From Heliocidaris erythrogramma (lineage: Eukaryota > Echinodermata > Echinoidea > Camarodonta > Echinometridae), in the NCBI GenBank assembly GCA_025617745.1, contig CM046861.1, forward strand, positions 16,899,563-16,963,562: DNA of 64,000 bases. Direction: 5' to 3'. Below, in pieces: positions 35,232-45,700 of this stretch. Under the pieces are notes generated by a model. It saw only the letters and a list, made by a program, of their open reading frames with translations. It did not search any database and had not been told where the DNA came from. Position 1 is the stretch's first letter. Each line of letters opens with the position of its first letter. Both the position numbers and the translations under genes were made by a program.

Positions 35232-36287
35232 TCATTGTTTATTGTTCTTCGGGGTAATCTTTTTGAAGCACTTCCGGAAAGCTGTCAAACACAGTTTCCT
35301 CGCTTCAGAGTTTGTGAAAAGGTAAAGGGTGGGCTCTAGCCACGTGTAGAATCCAGAAAGCGTGTCAAAGATATTCGAATAAAAGGGCGGTAGCGATACT
35401 AAAAAAGAGATAACATAAGGCGCCCAGACAAGGCAGAAAGTGGTCGTCAGAAGGATGATCGTCACAAACCCTTTGAATCCCCTCCTGCACGGTTGCTCAC
35501 GGTGTATTTCGTGGTCACGCACGGCATCATTCCGGCGACTTGTTGGCGGCTCAACGCGACTATTATGCCTCTCATCATCGACATGATCAATTTGCTTAGG
35601 ATGAGGGTTTTCAAAGTGTCTTATTGCATTTCTTAATTGATGCGCTATGCGTATTAGTTTAATATTCATTATAGATGTAATGACCACTGTTGCACAAACG
35701 GGAAATATCAGAAAAATCGTGTACACTATAGACGTCCATTCAGCTTTGGGGCTGACATCTTTTGTCAAACAACGCTCTATCAAGAGATTCATAAAGGGCG
35801 AAGCAGGGATTGGCAAATATATGCCACAGATCAGCATTATCGACAAGAAGGTGGATGTTAAAGTGAAGAAAAATCGAGTTTTGGTCACAATCGTGTAATA
35901 TCGTAGTGGTCTCGCGACGAGAAGATAAAGATTGAAACTGATTCCACAAAGGCAAGCCATTACAGACATGAAGGACACATAATATGCAAAGGGGAAAACC
36001 ATACTTATCATGGCGCATGTCTCCTTGGTCTGGCCAATTGAATACCACAGAGAGATCCAGATATTCCAACTGATTCCAAAAATCATATCAGCTACTGCAA
36101 GAATGTAGTACAGAACTCTCATATATTCTTGGAGCTCCTTTTGCTGTTTAATAACAACCAAGACGATCACATTCAAAATCACGCATAGAAAAATTGTCAA
36201 AATTCTCACTGTTTCACCCCTCGGGCTGGCGCTGACAGCCGTATTGTTAACCATCATGACCATGTTTAAGGCTTCTGTTGTCGCCAT
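35232..36287 (-). CDS. Class A (rhodopsin-type) GPCR 2, paralogue of GPCR 1
   Basis: An intronless 351-residue frame with seven hydrophobic segments at about 27-47, 58-80, 91-117, 137-160, 185-208, 270-292 and 300-322. Landmarks are N39 (TM1), LAVAD with D67 (TM2), C91 before TM3, and a Cys in loop 2 (IERC). DRY is replaced by NLY (119-121) and NPxxY by EPTLY. TM6 has LVWAP. An N-glycosylation site is at N14. Long stretches are identical to GPCR 1 (LQEYMRVL, CLCGI, NLYLLV, RPLRYYTIV, TNSEAR). The frame is unbroken and ends with a normal basic tail (KKITPKNNKQ), unlike GPCR 1. It is a plasma-membrane receptor, probably chemosensory; the ligand is unknown. Confidence 0.87.
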   Translation of the reverse strand: MATTEALNMVMMVNNTAVSASPRGETVRILTIFLCVILNVIVLVVIKQQKELQEYMRVLYYILAVADMIFGISWNIWISLWYSIGQTKETCAMISMVFPFAYYVSFMSVMACLCGISFNLYLLVARPLRYYTIVTKTRFFFTLTSTFLSIMLICGIYLPIPASPFMNLLIERCLTKDVSPKAEWTSIVYTIFLIFPVCATVVITSIMNIKLIRIAHQLRNAIRHFENPHPKQIDHVDDERHNSRVEPPTSRRNDAVRDHEIHREQPCRRGFKGFVTIILLTTTFCLVWAPYVISFLVSLPPFYSNIFDTLSGFYTWLEPTLYLFTNSEARKLCLTAFRKCFKKITPKNNKQ

Positions 36288-39110
36288 TTTTCAGGATACA
36301 CGCTGAAAACTCAATTCAATTTGATTCCAGGGTTAGTTAGTTGGATGCACCAGACAGATTTTTATGCTTATGGAATGGCAGTGCAACACTGAATGCTGAA
36401 ACACTCCACTAATAAATCACCTGATTTTATCAGTATCGACACTAACCCAATCAAGCGGCCTCTGAGATGGATAAAGAGTATGATGATCACTGTAACTGAA
36501 ATCTTCGTAGAAATATCTAATCAGGGACCGCGGAACCGGGGGGCTGGGCTATAGCCCCCCCCCCCCCACTTTTTTCAGTAAACACGTGCAAACGTATGGC
36601 AGTGCAAAAATGTGGTATACACGCAGCCCCCCCCCACACTAAGCCCCTCCACTGCTAATGTTGGCCAGTCATTGACCAGTTATTGCTTCGCATTATTGCA
36701 ATGATCAAAATGAATGTATTCGGTGCAGGTAGCAGAAATATAATAAATACACGAGAGGGGAAGGGGGCTTTCTGCAGTACCCTGTCAGAATATTAAAAAA
36801 AACAACATCAGAATAACCCTGAAATACTCGTCATCAGTCAGAGAAGGTGGTGCGTGTTGTAAGGTCCCGTAGGGTGTTGAGACAGATAGATGTGACACGT
36901 GTTGGCGAGCGTGCTCATATAGGTTAAATGATGGAGCCCCGGATAGTCTTATGAAATAATTGGATTACAGGCTTCAGTTGATCCGCAGTGTGTCGTAAAT
37001 CCCACTGACTAACAAACGTTGAAACAGATACTTAATAAATTAAAATTTTCCCTTGTTCTTTCAGGAGTTTTTTCCCCCGTTTTTCTGATATTTCCCTTTC
37101 TCCCCTTTTTTCCTAAAGTTTCCTTTTCCTTGTATTCAAAGTCAAATCATCTACCTAGAGATCAGTGGGACTAATAGGCCATGAGCCTGTCCCGAAATAG
37201 TCGCCCCATTTTACAAATGAGATTTGACCCCTTAAAGTTACTTAGACCATCCATGTCATTCACAAAAAGCCTGTCAGCTCTAACGAAGCCGTCGGGTTTG
37301 GCCCCCAGAGGCCCCCCAAAGGGCCTCAAAGTCGGGTCGATTTCAACCCATCTACAATATGCGCCAAACTTTGTCAGAAGAAAGGTGTATGACTGTACAT
37401 TACCAAACTTGACACAAAAACTGACAACATTCTGTCGGGATGGGTTGTCAGACCGCCCCTGAAAATTAGTGAAAAATTTTCCCCTTAAGGCCCATTGACC
37501 AAATTTTGTTACAAGGAAGAGGTATGGATGTACATTACAAATATATAATAACTAACAGAAATTTCCATTGGAAAGTGGGTGTAACACGCCCCTGAAAAAA
37601 CACAAAAGTGCCTCTAAACCAAGCATTGCTGCCCTAAATGCTCTGGATGTAAAGAATACCATTTTTTGCATTATAACCTTAACAAGGGCAACGCAAAGCG
37701 TAGCATCCCCTCGCCTGGTACAATATACGTCAGAACAAGTTAAATACATCAGACTATACTATTATATTACTAGGCAAGGAAGTTACTAAAACCTAGGGAT
37801 TGGATGTACAATAACAATTATTATTTATTGTCATTATCATCAATATTTTTTTATTATTATACGAATTTTGTTTGTTCTAGTAACAGAAGTATAGTAATTT
37901 TTATGTGATGAAGAGTTTGGCGCTCCGTACGTAAAATAAAATCAGTACGCTTATAATGAGTGCTGGCCAATAGACAAGGCGTTAACCTTACTTATAAAAT
38001 GTGAACACTTAATTGAATGACTGGAAACACACTCATTTTGTAAACATGGGAAATTTATTAAATCCATGCAATAGGCCTATATGAAAATGTATCCAAATCT
38101 GTACACATTGTTCCTACTGTAGAGAGGCCGTGTAGTAAGGGACAGCAAGAGCAAGAAGTGGGGCACACTCCACACGCCACAGATACGAATGAAAGCCAGA
38201 AGTTGGGTCAATGAACTTTATTCCTCCTTCCATCGCCATTAGGCCGACGCACCGCTATGAACATGAGAAAGCGGGGTCACAAAAACAGTTGTAAATGACA
38301 CTTACAGAGAAATAACTTATAATTATACGTTTCACGTGACAGAATTAAATATCAATAACATTTAAATAAATATACGTTACCAAAGTAAACAAGGCATTAA
38401 TAAATTCAAAGGTTCAATGCGAAATCAAAGATAACAATACAAATGGTGTCATTCCCAATAGACCTACATATACACAAAACCCATGGACTGTCCCCATCTA
38501 CGTGTACCTCTAACGTGGACCCAAAGGCTTTCACACTCCACGTACACATTACACGTATATATGCATACACACGGAATCCGCCCATGTAATGTACATACAT
38601 CAAGTAACAATCTATTGACATTACATAACCACTTTCCTCCCTAAAATTACACTTTCTTGTAACATATAGTGAATTCTGTTGTCATATCAATATACCCAAT
38701 CATTGTAACTACTATCTAAGAACATGTAACGGACCTGATATATATATGTAATTACACTAAATAATGAATTTAAAACAGAGATAAAAGTAAATGCTTCTTA
38801 CCTATGAACATGAGAAAGCGGGGTGAAGGTCACAGGTTATGAAGCCTGCCACCAACGACCCCAGCGACCGTACGTTAGACCCTTTACACTACTACAGTGG
38901 ATATTGTTCCTACCATGTTACAAAGAGAAATGCAAAAATGCAAGAAGAAAGATTTTTTTTAATATTTTTTCTTCAGATCTTTTAAATATTAAATACAATT
39001 ATTGGCCTACTGAATATAGGTGTTAAAGATAACATTTACAAAAGACAAATAATTTCTTGGTACTACAAAATCTTAATATGGCACGAAAAAGAGACATGTG
39101 AAGTGAAGAT
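36288..39110. other. Intergenic, no gene recognised
   Basis: Poly-C runs lie at 36558-36568 and 36628-36634. An exact 23-bp direct repeat (ctatgaacatgagaaagcgg plus ggt) occurs at 38255-38277 and 38802-38824, enclosing about 525 bp of AT-rich DNA just upstream of the Penelope-like fragment. No coding region can be supported. Confidence 0.45.
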
Positions 39111-39682
39111 TTGGATCCGCCAAATGCCCCGTGTATCTCAAACTACCCTGGAGGGGTAAGGTATCTGACAAATATGCCAGTCAGATCAAACACGCATGCA
39201 GTGTCACGCTGCTATTACGCGGTTTCGACACGCATTGTGTTTTCTACACACAGGATGCTACCGTCAACTAGCAAGGATGTACTACCCACCCCAACTTGAG
39301 TAATGTTATTTACCAATTTCAGTGCCGGTGCGATGCCAGGTACATGGGCCGTACTTCTCAGCGGTTGGCTGATCGCATTAAACAACACATCCCCTCGACT
39401 ATTCGGAACCGTACAACCAATCAGCGCACGCAGCCCGTCCGTGCCTGCAAATCTGAAATGCACGCTAACAGACCAAAGATAGCCAAATGCGATTCAGCGA
39501 TTGGTCTCCACTTGCTGAACAATCCAGCTTGCGCACAAAGCTATGCTGACGATCAATTCTCAATTATGTCCCGGGCCAGAAGCTCAGCGCATTTACGCTT
39601 TCTGGAAGCCGCTTACATTCAATCGCATGAACCTCTTCTGTGCAGACAAAAGGAGTTCGTCCAAGCTTTGCGATTGTTCTGA
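39111..39682 (+). mobile_element. Penelope-like retroelement fragment, GIY-YIG endonuclease end
   Basis: An upstream frame (39111-39299) reads VSTRIVFSTHRMLPSTSKDV, and a second frame, shifted by one base at about 39293-39296, continues SNVIYQFQCRCDARYMGRTS, RLADRIKQH and RFLEAAYIQ. This is the connector plus GIY-YIG type endonuclease that ends Penelope-like ORFs; VIYQF and the CxCxxRYxGRTSQRL pattern are characteristic. The reverse transcriptase core is absent, so only about the last 190 codons remain. One frameshift makes it inactive. Confidence 0.82.
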
Positions 39683-40527
39683 AATTACGGCGTCTAGGTT
39701 GCGTCCGGGTTTACCGAGTATAATATAGTTGATTTCAAGTAATTTGTTATATATACCTGCGTGATAACCTTATGAGTGCAGGTCGAAAAGCTTCGTTATC
39801 ATGTCTCATTTTCGTGCCATATTAAAATTTACAAAAGAATTAAATAGTATCGTTAGTGCTAGGAATAATTCTGTATATACATGTATTGCCGAGTGACTGT
39901 AGTGCATAGAGGATCTCTATGCTGCAGTGAAATACCGCCATCTAATTGGTGTCAACGCCAAAATTCAAATGTATCAAATTAAGTTGCGACGTTTCATTGC
40001 TAATAGAAAATTTATTGTCCGTTTGAAAATAATGGCCATTTATGCTAATTGCCAGCCGGTTATAACGGAATAATCGATAAAATAATATGAGAGTCCTCAC
40101 TAAGGTGAGTGTTTTTCTTCTTTTTCTGAATGTTTGCAAAAATTACCTTCAGATTTCATTGTTGTTTTAGACAATTCCTGCGATCTTGGTTATTTCTCTT
40201 GATGTTCCTAAACATTCGGATAAATATTCAGTAACAGTTACAAAATGTTCGATAGCACCTTTGAAATCATGCTCTGAGCTATGTTGAAAAATAGAAGTTC
40301 TAGACAAATGAATACTACTGTCAAAGATACTTGAGCAGTTTCGATCATGTGCTTTGAATTCAACATGAGAGAAAACTGCTAAAGACCGATAGTGACTTTA
40401 TGATTAATTGCCCTGTTGAAGACATACAACAGTTATTTAAGTGTTATTGTCTTTCAGCCTTTCCTCTATTTTGACTCGGTAAAGAGCATGAAAAAATTGT
40501 CATGCACTTTCGAACAGTTCAACGAAG

Positions 40528-40595
<68 letters not shown>

Positions 40596-41307
40596 GCATT
40601 TCAACCCATTTTCATTTTTTACTCAAAAAGTTAAAAACTAGTACAGTACTACAGTTTTTGTAATAGAATAATGTGTAGATGACCTAAATCCTCGAGTCTT
40701 TTCCCTATACAGCGTGAGTAAAAAAGTACTCTTTTTTATTGCTTGTTTCAAAATAGAGATATAAATTTGAAAAAATTGGCATATAGCAATAGAGCCATTC
40801 CTCCAGTTTGTTTGGTACCATGTTTGTTGGGCAACTCTTCATGCTTGCTGCCCAGGGGATAATTTATATATATGATGTCAAAATCCTTTGGTGCCAAATC
40901 CAGGTGTTTTCGTGTCTCGATGTTGATAAATAACTGTCTTAGATATGTTGCTTTAAGATAACCATCAATTCAAATACAGATCACACATAAATATTCATAA
41001 TTGGAAGCAGTTGGAAGCCTGGAATGTTTTGTTTACAAACAGTTTTAAAAATTCAAACAGTTTTGTTGTTTGTTATTCGGTATCTTGAAAACATTTTATT
41101 TTTCTTCTGTTCATTGCAATGGGTTAAAATCCTCTATCGTGATTGACGGGTATTATTTTTTATCAATATCGTGTCTACGATTGTTACGGAATCATCTTAA
41201 TGAAGGCTTGGATTTACCCTCGGATGTGGTCAACTGTTAGTCGTTTCAAGATACCAAACAACAAACAACAAAACGCATTTATATTTCAGAAGTTTTTATC
41301 AGAGCAT
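39683..41307. other. Intergenic with (TA)n microsatellite
   Basis: A (TA)n tract with a (CA)n end lies at about 40528-40596. The rest is AT-rich with no supported gene. Confidence 0.5.
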
Positions 41308-41689
41308 TTAAAGGTACTTTATCCCTTTTGTAGCCCTGAATGTTGAAGTTGTGTGATTATGCGATAGATTAAAAAGAATTAGAATTGCAAAATGTGTGCG
41401 GAGGTGAACAGGATAATTTGTTTTTTAAGTAAGTAAAAAGAGCAATTTAAATAGACTTTCTTATTCGACTAGACAAAAAAAATCTGTGAAATCATTTATT
41501 GATCTTTATTAGTAAATGTACTTGCGTTGATTTCGAAATAGCTTTCTGAAATTTTTAATTTCTTACAAAGGAGCTGCAGAACTTGTTACCTTGACATTTA
41601 ATAGGCAGTATCTACAGGATGTTTTCTAAACCTTTGCAAATTTTTGCGAAATTTTATGTAAGTCTGGAACAGGGATGAAGTACCTTTAA
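41308..41689. repeat. TTAA-flanked MITE, 382 bp
   Basis: The left end is TTAAAGGTACTTTATCCC at 41308. The right end read in reverse from 41689 is TTAAAGGTACTTCATCCC. The match continues weakly inward (cagggct/ctgttcc). The interior is AT-rich and non-coding. The TTAA at both edges fits the TTAA-target group seen at 14.3, 31.2 and 46 kb. Confidence 0.7.
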
Positions 41690-41892
41690 GGCTTCACATT
41701 GTGATATTTTTGTGTAGTTTTCATCTGAATTGATGGTTACGTACTCATACAACATCAAATTTAAGATGGTTATGTAGCAACGCTGGCCAGAAAAAACCTA
41801 GAGTTGACGCAACTGAATTTTGACTGAATAAATTGACCCCTGTGCAGTCAACCGTGAAGGTTTGCCCAACGAAAATGGTACCCCAAAACAGA

Positions 41893-42000
41893 GGCGGCGG
41901 AACATCGGGCTCGGACAATGACAGTGGAGGGGCACCTTTTGTCCGCCAAACAAAAGGTGCCCCCCACTTTCATTGTCCCAGCCCAAAGTTCCGCCGCCTT
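41893..42000. repeat. Inverted repeat with about 50-bp arms
   Basis: The left arm (aggcggcggaacatcgggct, acaatgac, ggggcaccttttgt) is mirrored by the right arm (acaaaaggtgcccccc, cattgtccca, gttccgccgcct). The loop is only about 7 bp. It is GC-richer than the surroundings, and mismatches are few. Confidence 0.75.
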
Positions 42001-42396
42001 TGCATCAAAAAGCAGGAGGAAAGACTCAATAGGCAATCTGAAAAGTGTGTAAATTTCTCTGACTCTCGCCTGACGGTATAGTTGCTCAATTATTGATAAT
42101 ATTAGTTTAATCTCTTCGGGGATATTTAGCATGAAACTTTTAATATGAAGCATCAAAGTATGATAAAACCAAACAGAAAATAACATGTAGATGCCAAACT
42201 GTACAGATATACATTGATCGGATGTAGAGATAAGTTTTATGAAAGAAAACGATTCCTTCAGATGATTTTTTTAATGGTGTGTGTGTTTGGGGGGGGGGGG
42301 GGCTGAGCATGTGAACATGCGGTTGTACAATTGCTTCACTATAATTGAGTACCCTAGCAGAATACTAAACTTTCACCCTGGAGTCCAAACACTAAA

Positions 42397-42460
42397 TTTA
42401 ACCTTAACCTTAACCCTAAATCTAACCTAAAACCCAATCGCAATCCTAACCCTAACCCCA
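42397..42460. repeat. Degenerate interstitial telomere-like repeat
   Basis: About ten imperfect units of the ccctaa type (ttaacc, taaccctaaa, taacctaaaa, cctaaccctaac) run along the plus strand. Canonical (TTAGGG)n is the animal telomere repeat; here it is internal and diverged. Confidence 0.6.
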
Positions 42461-42712
42461 TGTCTTTCAAGAAATAAAACCCGAGGCAGTTGTAGCCGGA
42501 GCACATGTCGGAGCGCCCAACGACCATATTAATTCATCTTATATATTATAGGCATTATGAAACTAAAAAAACGTGTGTGTGTGTGTGGAGGGGGAGGGGG
42601 GGGGGAGGTGCAGTAAAGTAAATTGAGGTAAATTCCACCGGCTAGCAAACGTTTAAGAAGATATCTAAAAGTCAGTTGAATTTGATTATGACATTCACAA
42701 TCTTCTTTCCTT

Positions 42713-45700
42713 TTATTCGAACTCAATATATAAAGTTTCATTATCTGTTGACTTATTTCCTGGTCTAACACGATCAGAATGTGGTATAATAGGTATCGGT
42801 AATTCAGGGACATAATAATCCCTTCGAATCCGGCGTGCTTTAACACTGCGTTTTAGTTGGCTCAACAGTTTCTTGGGAAGAATAAACTCGTGATGATCTT
42901 GATCAGGAATTACGTAATTATTATTGGGTGAATCAGGTCTTGCCTGATTGATACTGCGAGCAACGGAAGTATGGCCATAGTGTGCCTCGGCGTAGAATTC
43001 TTCTGCAGCTGATCTCTCTTGCGGTTCATAAGTGACAACGTTGATCCCTGCATGCTCTCGACTGGGAAGCCTTGATTGAGTCTTCGACAGTTCAGGTCTT
43101 GCTTGGTCAACACTGGATGCAACAGGGTTCTCGCCAGAGTGAGCTTCGGCAGGAAAGTCTTGTGCAGCTGACCTCTCCGGTGTCTCCAGGATGACATCTC
43201 TGGTAGCTCTCGAAAGTCCTGGCGGGATTGCAGGCGTTTTTAGCTCATGGCAACATCTTAGGTTTACCTTTTGGTTGTCATTGTGGCAACGTTTCTCAAG
43301 GTAGTTAACCTGATTTGATTTATTCTGGGTCGAATAACTATCTTTTCTATTCGTATCAGCAGCCGAAGCGGACGCTGCGTTGGTCTTAAAGATGCATCGA
43401 TGAATAAGTATGGCCATAATACTGACGACAACTACACAAATGACTAGCGGCGTGAAAATGGGAATAGCAAAATGAATTCCTCGGTAGTCAGCATGATCTG
43501 TTAAAACATATATGTGGTAAACAAGAAAGAGAGAGAGAGAGAAAAAAAAAAGGGGTTGATATTGCTATTTCAATGGCTAACATCCATTTAGAAATGCACT
43601 GTAATATTTACATCATCTGAAACGATGCAAAATACTATACCAATCAAAGATCATGTTGAAATGTGATTTCTCTACACTGGGTTAAAATTCCGTTAATAAG
43701 CATGATACAAAAATATGTAAATGGCTGAGAGATAATACGAAATCATCTTCATTTTTCCACTGTCTTCAAATACAGAATCTAACTTTTACATTCTCGATTT
43801 GACCGAGGTCTCATAAAGATGCAACTGCAAATTACCAACTGTTGGCAAGTATAGATTTCTGTCTCATGGACAACCTGGAAAGGGAAATTGTCCAAAAATA
43901 TGACATGTGTTGTACTAAGTATCAATCTCCTGTTTCATAGTTTAAGACAATAACTTGCGAAATTCCACATGGTAGTCTTCTTGTGCCATTGTTATTCATA
44001 TTATATGTTAATGATATTTTTAAATCAGCTAATGAGTTATCACTCATACTGTACGCAGACGATACAAAGATATTTCTCAGTGATTCAAACTTGGAATCGC
44101 TTTGCGATAGTACAGTAAATGCAAGTAAATGGTTTAAAGCTATGAATTATCTGTAAATGTCAAAAAATGTAACTACATGACTTTTCACAATGGAAACAAT
44201 GCAGATTTAAATGATCTATGTATTGTACTTGTCAATGTCATATTACCAAGAGTAGATCTCTAGATAATGCCAAGTTTCTTGGCTATTCAGGTGGTTGAAA
44301 GTAAAGTGTCTCAAAACATTGCTATTATATCAAGAATCAAACATCATTTGCCCAATTACATTCTACTTACATGACTTCTAGTATACTGTGCTCTCACACT
44401 CCCATATTTTTCATATTGTATTTGAGCTAATTCCTGATCATAAATTCAAAACCTTACATTACTGCAGATGAAGATCATTAGTATAATATCGGGAAAACAC
44501 TGTCGCTCCCACACTGGGTCTGTTTTTAAAGACATTAAATTTACTGACATTTAGTGATATAAACCTCCATGAACAAGGTATTTTCATGTATAAATGTATG
44601 AACAAGATCTTTCCAGCAGAATTTAATGATCTCAGTCATTTTCACTCCAACTCGGAAACTCATACGTAAAATTCGAGGAATGCTGGCCAAATTCATATAC
44701 CTAAACATAGTACTCGAAGATTCAATACGACATTCGATACTCTTGGCCACGATTTTGGAACTATTCACCATCCAGCCTAGCAGAAGTTGCTTTCATTGCA
44801 AACTTTTTCAAGTAAGGCAAAATGTATTTCATCGCTCGGCGCTATTAAATCTCCTTTTTATTGTATTTATATTTGTATTTGACGTTGTTACTTTCTTGTA
44901 GATTTTTTTTTTCTATTTAATGTTGTTACCATCTTGAAGAAGCGTTTTATGGTCTATTTTAAACTACTTTTCAGTTACAGCACCCTCATCACCCCTACAG
45001 CACCCCCAGCACCCCCAGCATCATCAGCATTCTAGGGGTGCTGCGCACCCCTTAAAACAATTATGGGGGTGCTGCAGCACCCCCGGCTTCCAGGGGCCTG
45101 CGTGTTCCCCGCGTGCAATGCACCCAGTGAAAATATCGCAATTCGAAGGGTAACAGTCGCAGGTTCAAGTACTTTGAATAAAGTGTGCTTTTAAATCTTT
45201 TGTAATCGTCATCATTATTACATGTTCTTTGTTAATGGAATCAATGTATTGGACAACCATACTTTTTGTTTGCAGGTTGATTATTATTACATTGTATTAC
45301 CTACCATTTCTATTTTTGTCCCCCGGAGGATGGTAATCGTGATTACGCAGCTCTTTTTTGCAAACGATGTTTATGGTGCTTGACGGCCTCACTGTTAAGA
45401 ATAAAAAGATTGAAGTTTTTAATTTTTTTCTGAAACAAATGTCATTCTGTCCGTTCATATCTGTGAATAACAAAAAGATATTTTCTTGTTGTTCTGTTCA
45501 TTTTGCATCCACTTTAAAGTGATTTGGTAACTTTGTAAAGGCTTGATAAAATCTGAGCTGCCTGGCCTTACATGCTATAAGTGTATGTAATATAGTGTAA
45601 AAATGAAGCCCAGGGGGAACAAAACACCTCACAATTATCATGTGCTTTACAAAAGTAAACATGCCAGACTCATTTCCCCCATAGACTCAGTATTAGACTA

